Source: an uncultured Bacteroidota bacterium | GTDB lineage: Bacteria; Bacteroidota; Bacteroidia; Bacteroidales; UBA12481 | Assembly (NCBI GenBank): GCA_903851365.1 | Contig: CAINOB010000098.1 | Location: 1-64,000 of the forward strand | Direction: 5' to 3' | DNA: 64,000 nucleotides | Shown: positions 44,517 to 54,883 of the stretch, in pieces | Numbering within the stretch: position 1 is the stretch's first letter | Layout: the number at the start of each line of letters is the position of its first letter | The notes under the pieces: model-generated | Databases searched by the model: none | The model's input: only the letters and a program-made list of their open reading frames with translations | Told to the model about the DNA's origin: nothing | Made by a program: the position numbers and the translations under genes

Positions 44517-45548
44517 ATGATTATTTTGAGCATACGCCGGTTTATATTGCTTATCCTGATTTCTGCATCACTGTTATCGTGCCGTGATAACCTTGTTGTT
44601 ATGGCTCCATATAATGTGGTACCGGTGGTTTATTGTGTGATCAATCCCAAGGACTCAACCCAGTATCTGAGGCTCGAAAAGTCATTCCTGGGCGAAGGGA
44701 GCGCCTACGACATGGCTCAGCAAACAGATTCCATCTATTATAAAGATGCCACAGTGGTTATCGAAAGATGGGCCGATGGCCAGATGAAGGAACGTTTTCC
44801 GATGGAACTGGTTACAGCTCCCGTGAGGGATATCGGCATATTCTCGAATGATCCCAATTACTTATACCGGTTGCAATCCCCGATACTGGGAAATCAGGAG
44901 TATCGCCTGAATATCAGGATACCATCCACTGGAACCGAAATCACAGCATCAACTCATACTGTCAGCGATTTCAAGGTTGTTAAGCCGGAAGGGTTCAAGA
45001 AAAACCTGCCTTTTTCGAGTTATGATAATTATCAGACGGTTCAGTGGATATCAGCTCCATTTACACGGATTTACCATCTGATGATCCGGTTTCACTATCT
45101 TGAAGTGGTTAACCGGGATACCAGTTTCCTGCATGCGGATTGGAATATCGGTCAGTATACCACAGAATCCGGGGTCGGCGGTGAACTGATGACCTCCGAG
45201 GTGTTACAACGCAATTTCTATAAATGGATCGGGAATAAAATTCTTGCACCGGCGCCGGATGTTCAGCGCCTGGCGGATAAAAAAGCCATCGACTTTATTT
45301 TCACCGTTGGCGCAGAGGAACTGTATACTTATATGGAGATATACAAAGTTGACAACGGCCTTCCGAAAGAAAAACCGGTGTTTACCAATATCGCTAATGG
45401 CATTGGATTGTTTTCCGCACGGTTTGTACAGTCTGTATTGGGAAAATCGCTGTCGGAACATTCCATCGATTCCCTAGCCTATGGGATCTACACCAAACAT
45501 TTAAGGTTTGCTGACAGTCAGAACGACTATTATTATACCGGGTTCTAA
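44517..45548 (+). CDS. DUF4249-like lipoprotein
   Basis: 343 residues with a lipoprotein signal ending LLSC (Cys22), then a predominantly beta protein with the PVVYCVINPKDSTQYLRLEKSF start typical of DUF4249 outer-membrane proteins of Bacteroidetes. Such proteins usually accompany a TonB-dependent receptor, but none is adjacent here. I can give no biochemical function. It lies directly upstream of dnaK (84-nt gap). Confidence 0.6.
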   Translation: MIILSIRRFILLILISASLLSCRDNLVVMAPYNVVPVVYCVINPKDSTQYLRLEKSFLGEGSAYDMAQQTDSIYYKDATVVIERWADGQMKERFPMELVTAPVRDIGIFSNDPNYLYRLQSPILGNQEYRLNIRIPSTGTEITASTHTVSDFKVVKPEGFKKNLPFSSYDNYQTVQWISAPFTRIYHLMIRFHYLEVVNRDTSFLHADWNIGQYTTESGVGGELMTSEVLQRNFYKWIGNKILAPAPDVQRLADKKAIDFIFTVGAEELYTYMEIYKVDNGLPKEKPVFTNIANGIGLFSARFVQSVLGKSLSEHSIDSLAYGIYTKHLRFADSQNDYYYTGF

Positions 45549-45555
45549 TCACGCT

Positions 45556-45596
45556 CTGTCGTTTTGTCACAATTATCCGATTGGCACAATGCTTGA
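45556..45596 (+). promoter_or_regulatory. Sigma-54-like motif and TGTC repeats before dnaK
   Basis: TTGGCACAATGCTTGA (45581-45596) fits the -24 half (TGGCAC) and spacing of sigma-54 promoters, but the -12 half reads TTGA instead of TTGC. Just upstream CTGTCGTTTTGTCAC (45556-45570) holds a direct repeat of TGTC. No TAnnTTTG box is found in this 84-nt spacer, so this is the best promoter candidate for dnaK. Confidence 0.4.
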
Positions 45597-45632
45597 ATGG
45601 TTGGGATAACTAATAATTGATATCCCGAAATC

Positions 45633-47552
<1,920 letters not shown>

Positions 47553-47621
47553 ATTAACCGGTCGCGGAACTTTTAACTGACAAGGATGTTTAAGAAACAA
47601 ATCAAAAAATAATAAAAATTT

Positions 47622-48254
47622 ATGGAGACTTTAATAGGCAAAAAAGCACCGGCATTCACTGCAAATGCAGTAGTTAACGGCAATGATATTGTTGAAGGAT
47701 TTTCACTTGAGCAGTATCTCGGAAAGAAAGATGTTGTATTCTTTTTCTATCCGCTTGATTTCACTTTTGTTTGTCCGACTGAGCTTTTGGCTTTTCAGGA
47801 AAAACTCGCTGAATTCGAAAAACGCGGTGTAGCTGTTGTTGCCTGCTCGGTAGATTCAGAATTCTCCCACTGGGCATGGTTAAATACCGAGCTGAAGAAT
47901 GGAGGTATCAAGAGTGTAAAATACCCGATCGTATCAGACCTGACAAAAACCATTGCATACAACTTTGGTGTTTTGGCCGGCGATTATGATTATGATGATA
48001 ATGGCAACCTGGCATTCACCGGTGGAGCCGTGGCTTTCCGCGGTCTCTTCCTGATTGATAAAAATGGCGTTGTCCGTCACAGCGTTGTCAACGACCTGCC
48101 ACTTGGTCGCAGTGTTGATGAAGCTTTGCGTATGGTTGATGCCCTGCATCATTTCGAAAAATACGGTGAAGTTTGTCCTGCCAACTGGCATGAAGGCGAT
48201 AAGGCAATGAAAGCTACCGCAGCCGGTGTTGCAGAATATCTTGGCTCGAAATAG
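47622..48254 (+). CDS. 2-Cys peroxiredoxin (AhpC/TSA family)
   Basis: 210 residues. Peroxidatic Cys51 sits in DFTFVCPTE and resolving Cys185 in GEVCPANW, so this is a typical 2-Cys enzyme reducing peroxides with a thioredoxin-type donor. A short acidic insertion (AGDYDYDDNGNLAFTGG) sits where GVLxxxxGxAFRG is usual. The thioredoxin at 57448 is a possible partner but is unlinked. A strong terminator follows 31 nt after the stop codon. Confidence 0.92.
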   Translation: METLIGKKAPAFTANAVVNGNDIVEGFSLEQYLGKKDVVFFFYPLDFTFVCPTELLAFQEKLAEFEKRGVAVVACSVDSEFSHWAWLNTELKNGGIKSVKYPIVSDLTKTIAYNFGVLAGDYDYDDNGNLAFTGGAVAFRGLFLIDKNGVVRHSVVNDLPLGRSVDEALRMVDALHHFEKYGEVCPANWHEGDKAMKATAAGVAEYLGSK

Positions 48255-48284
48255 TCAGATATTCAGGGTCATAAAATAAACTGA

Positions 48285-48325
48285 CAAAGGGTTGCGTTCA
48301 ATTGAGCGCAACCCTTTGTATTTTT
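48285..48325 (+). terminator. Strong terminator after the peroxiredoxin gene
   Basis: A perfect 12-bp stem (CAAAGGGTTGCG/CGCAACCCTTTG) with a 10-nt loop is followed by TATTTTT. It lies before the ATG of the next gene at 48343 and rules out a longer frame starting at 48292. Confidence 0.9.
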
Positions 48326-48342
48326 GCATAGAAACAAATGTT

Positions 48343-49137
48343 ATGTGGCGACTGATTATTATACTACTACTCGGATTCACCCTTCAGGTAAATGGCCAGC
48401 AAGATACCGTGAATCAGTTAGATAGTAAAGGAAAGAAAACCGGATACTGGGTTTCTAAGGATCCTTCGGGCGTGAAAGTTTATGAAGGATATTTTCGCGA
48501 TGGACACCCGGTTGGCCGTTTTTTCCGCTTTCATCCGAATGGAAAAATCCGCGCTGAAATGAATTATCAACCCGACGGAATGAGGGTTGCAGCCAGGCTT
48601 TATGACACGGAAGCAATATTAAGGGCCGAAGGAGTATACCTGAATCAGGTGAAAGATGGTTTGTGGTCTTTTTATTCCGGACAAGGCAAACCGATTTACC
48701 GCATCAATTATAACAAGGGGAAAGTCCACGGGGAGGCGCTCCGGTACGACAGCAACGGAACTCTCCTGGAACAAACTCACTGGACAAACAACCAGCTGAA
48801 TGGCCTTCAGATAATTTTTTATCCCGACAACAAACCACAGGCAAAAATCAATTACCGCGTCGGGAATATTCACGGGCCTTACCAGTTACTTTTCCCGGAT
48901 GGCCTTCCTGAAGTTCAGGGAATCTACGACACAGGTTTAAAAACGGGGAAATGGGACTATTTCAAGCCCGGGGGCGATAAAGATTATGTTCTGAATTACA
49001 AAAATGGAAAGTTGCTGAATCCTGAGATTCTGAATGCAAGGCAGCGGGAAACATTTGAGCGGTACGAAAAGAACAAAACACTTTTGAAGGATCCGCAGGA
49101 TTTTCTGAATAATCCGGAGGGTTTGCTGGTCAGATAA
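48343..49137 (+). CDS. MORN/YwqK-type repeat protein, exported
   Basis: 264 residues from the ATG at 48343, with a signal peptide ending near QVNGQQ. It consists of repeated units of the form G-x-W/L-x-x-F/Y-x-P/S-x-G-x (for example KTGYWVSKDPSG, PVGRFFRFHPNG, KDGLWSFYSGQG, HGPYQLLFPDG, KTGKWDYFKPGG). This is the 'toxin-antitoxin YwqK/MORN' repeat family. The family's function is unclear; no toxin partner is seen. It precedes the subtilase gene. Confidence 0.8.
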   Translation: MWRLIIILLLGFTLQVNGQQDTVNQLDSKGKKTGYWVSKDPSGVKVYEGYFRDGHPVGRFFRFHPNGKIRAEMNYQPDGMRVAARLYDTEAILRAEGVYLNQVKDGLWSFYSGQGKPIYRINYNKGKVHGEALRYDSNGTLLEQTHWTNNQLNGLQIIFYPDNKPQAKINYRVGNIHGPYQLLFPDGLPEVQGIYDTGLKTGKWDYFKPGGDKDYVLNYKNGKLLNPEILNARQRETFERYEKNKTLLKDPQDFLNNPEGLLVR

Positions 49138-49170
49138 TGATATATTCACATATTGATAAATGGATCGGAT

Positions 49171-50841
49171 ATGAAAAAGGCAGGAATCTTATTGGTAATA
49201 GTGCTTTTATCCTTAAAAGCAGTACCGCAGACGGCACCCGGTAAATACTGGGTACAATTCAGCAATAAGGCACATACTCCTTTTGTTATCAGCCAGCCAA
49301 AAGATTTTTTATCCGACCGTGCCCTGGAACGGAGGGCCCGTTACCATGTTTCCATTACAGACGATGATTTACCGATTGATCCGGCCTATCCTGATTCACT
49401 ACAGAAATTGGGCGTTACTGTTTTGAACCGGTCGAAGTGGTTTAATGCAGTCACCATAGCTACAACGGATACGCAACTTCTTGAAAAAATCCGCCACCTG
49501 GGATTTGTCAAGCAGCTTAAGTCAGTTAGTGCTTTAAAGTCGGCCCGGACTAACGAAAACAAATTCGCTTCTGAATTCTTTTCCACTTCTTTTGGAGGGA
49601 GTTTAACTGATACCACCGTCCTTCAATATGGCCAGGGAACACGTCAGATTGGCATGTTAAATGGACATATACTTCACAATCAGGGATTTCAGGGACAAGG
49701 GATGATCATTGCCATACTGGACGCAGGGTTTCGAAATGTCAACGTAAACCATGCCTTTGATTCCCTCTGGATGAAGAATAAAATTCTTGGGAACTGGGAT
49801 TTCGTAAATCACAGACCTGTTGCTTTTGACGGAGAGCAGCATGGAGCCCAGGTTTTATCGATCATGGGCAGCAACCTGCCAAGGCAAATGGTAGGCAGTG
49901 CCCCAAAAGCATCCTTCTATCTGCTGATTACTGAAGATGCCAACAGTGAATATCCCATTGAAGAAGATAATTGGGTTTCCGGCGCTGAATATGCAGATAG
50001 CGTTGGCGCTGATCTGATTAATTCATCCCTCGGATATTCCGAATTCGACAATCCGGCGATGAATCATAAATATTCAGACATGAACGGAAGAACCACCCGT
50101 ATTTCGCTGGCCGCTACTATCGCCAGCCGTAAAGGCATTCTGGTTTGCTCGAGTGCCGCCAATGAGGGGAATAAGGCGTGGCATTATATTACGGCACCTG
50201 CAGATGCCGACAGCATTCTCACCGTCGGGGCAGTAGACTCTCTTGGAAAATACGCCTATTTCAGCTCCACGGGGCCAACTTACGATAAGCGGATCAAACC
50301 AAATATTTCAGGACAAGGATCTTATACGGCGCTGGTCAGCACCAGCGGTACAATCATCCGGGGCAGCGGTACTTCCTTCAGCTCGCCTCTGGTTTGCGGA
50401 CTGACCGCTTGTTTATGGCAGGCCAATCGTACCCTCAGCCCGGTTCAGATTATTAATGCCATCCAGGCAAGCGCATCGCAGTCAACCTCTCCGGATTCAC
50501 TGCTTGGCTACGGCCTTCCCGATTATGGCAAGGCATGGTTCCTGATCCAGGGCATTGATCCGGTAAAATTGGGTAATGAGTCGCTGTTTGGCGTTTTTCC
50601 AAACCCATTTGCCGATAAACTCACCGTCGAATTTTATTCCCACGACGCGCAAGGCATTACGATAGAATTAATCAGCTCCACCGGAGAATTGCTTTATTCA
50701 AAACCGGTGGTTGTCGGATATACTTCGATAAACCATATCGAAATAAATGATTTTCAGCATCTTCCGACCGGAGTTTATTTCCTTCGTATCATTACAAAAA
50801 CATCGCACCATCAGCAGCGGGTAATCAAGGTTTCGCAATAA
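49171..50841 (+). CDS. Subtilisin-like (S8) serine protease with T9SS sorting domain
   Basis: 556 residues from the ATG at 49171. A signal peptide is followed by a propeptide (to about 130). The S8 domain has the catalytic triad Asp184 (ILDAGF), His224 (GEQHGAQ) and Ser402 (GTSFSSP). The last ~75 residues are a type IX secretion sorting domain beginning FPNPFADK. It should be exported to the surface or medium. It lies 17 nt upstream of xseA, but the functions are unrelated. Confidence 0.92.
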   Translation: MKKAGILLVIVLLSLKAVPQTAPGKYWVQFSNKAHTPFVISQPKDFLSDRALERRARYHVSITDDDLPIDPAYPDSLQKLGVTVLNRSKWFNAVTIATTDTQLLEKIRHLGFVKQLKSVSALKSARTNENKFASEFFSTSFGGSLTDTTVLQYGQGTRQIGMLNGHILHNQGFQGQGMIIAILDAGFRNVNVNHAFDSLWMKNKILGNWDFVNHRPVAFDGEQHGAQVLSIMGSNLPRQMVGSAPKASFYLLITEDANSEYPIEEDNWVSGAEYADSVGADLINSSLGYSEFDNPAMNHKYSDMNGRTTRISLAATIASRKGILVCSSAANEGNKAWHYITAPADADSILTVGAVDSLGKYAYFSSTGPTYDKRIKPNISGQGSYTALVSTSGTIIRGSGTSFSSPLVCGLTACLWQANRTLSPVQIINAIQASASQSTSPDSLLGYGLPDYGKAWFLIQGIDPVKLGNESLFGVFPNPFADKLTVEFYSHDAQGITIELISSTGELLYSKPVVVGYTSINHIEINDFQHLPTGVYFLRIITKTSHHQQRVIKVSQ

Positions 50842-50858
50842 TCTTCACATCCTCAAGC

Positions 50859-52097
50859 ATGACGGAGCAGGAACCCCTGGGGCTTTTTGAATTAAACCGG
50901 CAAATACGCCTGATAGTGCAGGCGGGATTTCCCGGACCCGTTTGGGTGGTGGCTGAAATCAGTGATTTCTCTGTCAACCGCAATGGTCATTGTTATCTCG
51001 AGCTGATCGAAAAAGAACCCGACGGGAACAAGATACTTGCCCGGTCGAGGGCCACCATCTGGTCGTCGGCCTACCGTATGCTGCGTCCATTTTTTGAATC
51101 CGCAACCGGTCAGGAATTAATGCCAGGAATTAAGATTCTCGTAAAAGCGGATATTGAATTCCATGAAATATATTCTATCAGTCTTAATATCAGAGATATC
51201 GAGCCCAGCTTTACGGTGGGTGACCTAGCCCGTAAACGCCAGATGATCATTCGGAAACTCCAGGAAGCCGGAATTTTTGAAATGAATAAAGAGCTGGAAC
51301 TTGCCCTCGTTCCGCAGAAAATTGCCGTTATTTCCTCCCCAACTGCAGCCGGATATGGCGACTTCAATGATCAACTGCATAATAATCAGCACGGTTTTGT
51401 ATTCTATACCCACCTTTTCCCAGCTGTTATGCAGGGAGAAGAAACCAGCAGCTCCATCATTGCAGCACTGGATACCGTTGCTGCACACGGACAGTTTTTC
51501 GATGCAGTGGTGATTATACGCGGTGGCGGATCGAAACTCGACCTGAGCAGTTTTGATGATTATGAATTAGGTTTGAATGTGGCCCAATTCCCCATGCCGG
51601 TGGTTACCGGGATCGGTCATGAGCAGGACGACTCCATCATCGACATGGTGGCTCATACCCGATGTAAAACACCAACGGCAGTTGCTGAATTCCTGATCAG
51701 CCGTGTCGGGGAGTTTGAGGCACGTCTTGACGACTCAGTTCAATCGACCATCGATCAGGTTGAATCCTATCTTGCCGATGAAAAAAACGCTCTGTCGGGC
51801 ATTATGGAAGGCATGCGGCTTCGGATCAGAGGATACCGGGATTATAAGCAGCTGGCCTTATCGCAGCTGCTTATGCGATCGAAGAGCTCTGTGGCTCATT
51901 GTTTCAGGATTCAGCAAGATAAGCTTGCACGCTATGAGCAGATTGCAACATTGAAAGATCCTGTCAATATCCTGAAAATGGGCTACTCGATAACACTGAA
52001 AGACGGCAAACCAGTAAAATCTGTTAAGCAGGTAGATATTGGTGATTTGATCTACACACGGTTAAGCGATGGACTTATCAATTCTAAAATAAGTTAA
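50859..52097 (+). CDS. xseA: Exodeoxyribonuclease VII large subunit
   Basis: 412 residues. An N-terminal OB-fold has PVWVVAEISDFSVNRNGHCYLEL, and the catalytic domain has KIAVISSPTAAGYGDF, VVIIRGGGSKLDLSSFDDY and TGIGHEQDDSIIDMVAHTRCKTPTAVAEFL. A coiled-coil C-terminus follows. With XseB it degrades single-stranded DNA. The small-subunit gene lies 535 nt downstream, separated by a flavin-barrel gene. Confidence 0.95.
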   Translation: MTEQEPLGLFELNRQIRLIVQAGFPGPVWVVAEISDFSVNRNGHCYLELIEKEPDGNKILARSRATIWSSAYRMLRPFFESATGQELMPGIKILVKADIEFHEIYSISLNIRDIEPSFTVGDLARKRQMIIRKLQEAGIFEMNKELELALVPQKIAVISSPTAAGYGDFNDQLHNNQHGFVFYTHLFPAVMQGEETSSSIIAALDTVAAHGQFFDAVVIIRGGGSKLDLSSFDDYELGLNVAQFPMPVVTGIGHEQDDSIIDMVAHTRCKTPTAVAEFLISRVGEFEARLDDSVQSTIDQVESYLADEKNALSGIMEGMRLRIRGYRDYKQLALSQLLMRSKSSVAHCFRIQQDKLARYEQIATLKDPVNILKMGYSITLKDGKPVKSVKQVDIGDLIYTRLSDGLINSKIS

Positions 52098-52098
52098 A

Positions 52099-52563
52099 AT
52101 GAACTTAAGACCGAGAATGCTATCGAAAATGGATGAGATGGAGAAGATCATCCATGAAGCGCAGGTTTGTTATCTGGGAATGGCAGAAGACAATAATCCC
52201 TATGTACTCCCGATGAACTTCGCCTATGAGCCCGGAGTATTTTACCTGCATGCTGCACCCGAAGGGCATAAGCTTGAAGTTTTGAAAAGCAACCCGGCAG
52301 TGTGCATCAATATTAATACCGGCAATGAACTTTTTCACAGGCATAAGGAAGTGGGCTGTTCCTGGGGCATGAAATTTAAAAGTTTGAATGTCTTTGGGAA
52401 AGCTGAATTTATCGACGACTATGATGAGAAGTATCGTATCATGCAGCTGTTTATGGTCAAGTTCTCAGGCGAAATCTACGAATTCTCTGAGCCCTCGATT
52501 CGTAATGTGTTAATTTTCAAGGTGTCTGCTGAGAAGATGACAGGGAAGGTATACGGATATTAG
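52099..52563 (+). CDS. FMN-binding split-barrel protein (PPOX/NimA-like)
   Basis: 154 residues of the pyridoxamine 5'-phosphate oxidase-like split-barrel superfamily. It begins KMDEMEKIIHEAQVCYLGMAEDNNPYVLPMNFAY and contains FYLHAAPEGHKLEVLKSNPAVCINI, as in NimA-type (COG3467) proteins, some of which reduce nitroimidazoles. It starts 1 nt after xseA and interrupts the xseA-xseB pair. The substrate is unknown. Confidence 0.85.
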   Translation: MNLRPRMLSKMDEMEKIIHEAQVCYLGMAEDNNPYVLPMNFAYEPGVFYLHAAPEGHKLEVLKSNPAVCININTGNELFHRHKEVGCSWGMKFKSLNVFGKAEFIDDYDEKYRIMQLFMVKFSGEIYEFSEPSIRNVLIFKVSAEKMTGKVYGY

Positions 52564-52565
52564 AT

Positions 52566-52628
52566 CGGGAGACGAGGAAGAAGATCGGTGGACGAAGGAC
52601 GAAAGACGGAAGACAAAAAAAAAGAGAC
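52566..52628 (+). repeat. Purine-rich spacer with GACGA/GAAAGAC units
   Basis: This stretch between the split-barrel gene and xseB is almost pure A/G with regular C: GGAGACGAGGAAG, GGTGGACGAAGGACGAAAGAC, GGAAGAC, then nine As. A 16-mer of it recurs in reverse complement inside the GT2 gene. The end of it (AAAGAGACAAG) precedes the xseB ATG and may also act as a ribosome-binding region. Confidence 0.4.
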
Positions 52629-52631
52629 AAG

Positions 52632-52829
52632 ATGGAAGAGAAAGTGGTGAGTTATAAGCAGGCGATTGAGGAGATCGAAGCTATCCTTAAGAAGATTGAG
52701 AGCCAGGATCTCGATGTTGATGATCTGGGTAACAAGTTGAAAAGAGTGAACGAATTAGTTCGAATATGTAAAAAGAAGCTCCACACCGCTGAGAAAGAGG
52801 TTGAGAAGATTCTGGGAGAAATGGAATGA
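52632..52829 (+). CDS. xseB: Exodeoxyribonuclease VII small subunit
   Basis: 65 residues, the normal XseB size. It shows the helical-hairpin pattern with SYKQAIEEIEAILKKIESQDLDVDDL and VNELVRICKKKLHTAEKEVEKIL. It forms the small subunit of the XseAB exonuclease encoded just upstream. Its stop overlaps the start of the SGNH gene (ATGA). Confidence 0.92.
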   Translation: MEEKVVSYKQAIEEIEAILKKIESQDLDVDDLGNKLKRVNELVRICKKKLHTAEKEVEKILGEME

Positions 52830-54196
52830 GAAAGAAACTGATTTCGATATTATTTTTTTGTATGCTGGGCACAGTCGTTTTGTATGCCCAGCAAGTGGTT
52901 AAAATTGCCTGTGTAGGAAATTCAATAACCTATGGATCAGGCATTGCCAACCGGGAAAAACTATCATACCCCGCACAGTTGCAAGCCTGGCTGGGATCAA
53001 GGTATGACGTTAAAAATTTTGGAGTATCAGGAGCTACGATGCTTCGCAAAGGAGATCGACCTTATTGGAATCAACCTGAATATCAGGCTGTGATGAATTT
53101 CAATCCCGATATTATCATTATTAAGCTGGGCACAAATGATTCGAAACCCCAGAACTGGAAATTTGCTGACGAATTTGAGAAGGATTATACTGATATGATC
53201 GTGGCCTTTAAAGACCTGGAATCAAAACCTCGTATCCTGCTGGCCCTACCGGTACCGGTTTTTGTACCTGACAAATGGGGCATTCGCGATTCCATCGTCA
53301 GGGACCGGATTATTCCGATGATCAAAGATATAGCCAAAGACACCAAGTGCTCATACATTGATCTTTACACACCTCTGCTTCCCTTTAAGTGGGCCTTCCC
53401 AGATGATGTTCATCCCAATTCTTTAGGTGCTGCCGAAATGGTGGAACAAATTTACCGGTCATTATTCCAGCGCGATAAACTGCATAGCTCCGGATACCTT
53501 AACACAGCGGTATTACCTGCTCCGGGAGCAGAATGCCGCGGAGCTTTAGCCGGTTGGGGTGAAGGAAAGGATTGGTATTCCGAGTTTGATGAAATAAACA
53601 AGATCGGGCTGGATCGCAAGGTTGACCTGGTATTGCTTGGTAATTCGGTCACCCAGGGATGGGGCGGTGAAGGCAGGTCGGTTTTGTCGCCGGTTCCGGA
53701 AATCTGGGATTCCCTTTTTAAACCGCTGAATGCCGGGAATTTCGGGATCTCCGGTGACCGCACCCAAAATGTTTTATGGCGTGTGCTGAATGGTGAGTTC
53801 GATAAGGTAAAACCCAAAGTCGTTGCGTTGGAAATCGGGGTAAATAATTTTCAGGAAAACAGCGCCAAAGAAATTGCCGATGGGATTCAATCCATTGTCA
53901 GGGCCCTGCAGAAAAAGGCGCCTTCAACAAAGATTATCCTTTTTGGGCCACTCCCGGCAGGCATCAACAGTAAGGATCCGAACCGGCAGAAATACAGGCA
54001 GGTACATGAAATCATCCATGGGTTAAGCAATGGGAAAAATGTTTTTTACCAGAACATGGATAAAAAGTTTATCAATCCCGATGGATCACTGGTTGAGGGG
54101 CTAATGTCGGATGATGCTATCCACCTGACAGCTGCAGGTTATCGGGTTTGGGCCAGTGTGTTGGTACCGGAGGCACGGAAGTTGTTAGGAAAGTAA
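52826..54196 (+). CDS. Tandem SGNH/GDSL hydrolase, two complete domains
   Basis: 456 residues with a signal peptide (VVLYAQQ). Domain 1 (about 22-210) has GNSITYGSG (Ser), GVSGAT (Gly), LGTNDSK (Asn) and DDVHPN (Asp-His). Domain 2 (about 240-455) has GNSVTQGWGGEG, GISGDR, IGVNNF and DDAIHLTAAG. Both active sites look intact. SGNH enzymes remove acyl groups from carbohydrates or lipids; domain 2 resembles PAF-acetylhydrolase/sialate-esterase-like members. The substrate is unknown. It is exported and overlaps xseB by 4 nt. Confidence 0.9.
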   Translation: MRKKLISILFFCMLGTVVLYAQQVVKIACVGNSITYGSGIANREKLSYPAQLQAWLGSRYDVKNFGVSGATMLRKGDRPYWNQPEYQAVMNFNPDIIIIKLGTNDSKPQNWKFADEFEKDYTDMIVAFKDLESKPRILLALPVPVFVPDKWGIRDSIVRDRIIPMIKDIAKDTKCSYIDLYTPLLPFKWAFPDDVHPNSLGAAEMVEQIYRSLFQRDKLHSSGYLNTAVLPAPGAECRGALAGWGEGKDWYSEFDEINKIGLDRKVDLVLLGNSVTQGWGGEGRSVLSPVPEIWDSLFKPLNAGNFGISGDRTQNVLWRVLNGEFDKVKPKVVALEIGVNNFQENSAKEIADGIQSIVRALQKKAPSTKIILFGPLPAGINSKDPNRQKYRQVHEIIHGLSNGKNVFYQNMDKKFINPDGSLVEGLMSDDAIHLTAAGYRVWASVLVPEARKLLGK

Positions 54197-54223
54197 GATG
54201 GTTGAAATTCGAATTTAGAATTT

Positions 54224-54251
54224 CGAATTCCGAGGTTGGAGATTCAGGTAT
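54224..54251. repeat. Dispersed intergenic repeat, copy 2
   Basis: It matches the copy at 6530-6557 at 23 of 28 positions. The sequence just before it contains an inverted repeat (GAAATTC and GAATTTC around GAATTTA) that could fold. It lies between the SGNH hydrolase and the small outer-membrane protein gene. Confidence 0.55.
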
Positions 54252-54310
54252 TTTGAAGTGGAGCATTGCACAGTAGTAAATTTATTTTTTTCGATTTTAT
54301 TTATAAGTCT

Positions 54311-54883
54311 ATGAAATACAAAGCATTATTCCTTACGACCGGACTTTTACTGGCATCATTTTCGGTTAAGGCACAAGAAGTAAATAAACCTGCTGAAAAT
54401 CAGGTTCGTTATTATATCGGTCTGCAACCGGGATTAAAGTTGGATTCTGTTAATTACGCCCCCATGTACAGGATCAACATCTTGCCTTTAACCCTGGAAT
54501 ATTCAATCGACAGGCATTGGGACCTCAGAGTCCACTCAATATGGGAATTAGCTGTAAGTACCGAAAACCTGCCTACCGAATTCACTTCTGTTGGTGTCGA
54601 ACTATCAGGTCTGTATCATTTTGTTTCAAAAAATAACCAGGAAGGTCCGCGAGGATTTTATATTGCTCCAGTACTTACGCCTTCCTTTCATTACCAGAAA
54701 TTAAGTCCCTATTATTCACTTGGTGTGGGCGGTGAATTGGGATTCTCCTTCCTCATCGGAAACCGATGGAGTTTCACCCTTGGTGCACAGGCTGGTTATC
54801 TGTTGCAATTAGACCCGTCGATTCAAACTTTACGTTTTTACCCTTACGCAAGTCCCGTCATAGGATTCGGAATCTGGTTATAG
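54311..54883 (+). CDS. Small outer-membrane beta-barrel protein
   Basis: 190 residues from the ATG at 54311; an earlier TTG would spoil the signal peptide. The signal ends SVKAQE. The rest is made of alternating amphipathic strands rich in aromatic residues (RYYIGLQPGLKL, GFYIAPVLTPSFHY, WSFTLGAQAGYLL) and ends GFGIWL, typical of small outer-membrane barrels. Its function is unknown. It overlaps the end of the convergent TonB-dependent receptor by 6 nt. Confidence 0.7.
   Translation: MKYKALFLTTGLLLASFSVKAQEVNKPAENQVRYYIGLQPGLKLDSVNYAPMYRINILPLTLEYSIDRHWDLRVHSIWELAVSTENLPTEFTSVGVELSGLYHFVSKNNQEGPRGFYIAPVLTPSFHYQKLSPYYSLGVGGELGFSFLIGNRWSFTLGAQAGYLLQLDPSIQTLRFYPYASPVIGFGIWL

Noticed and set aside
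48292-48342. Longer N-terminus for the MORN-type protein
   Set aside because: The extension lies inside the terminator stem of the peroxiredoxin gene and would precede the signal peptide.
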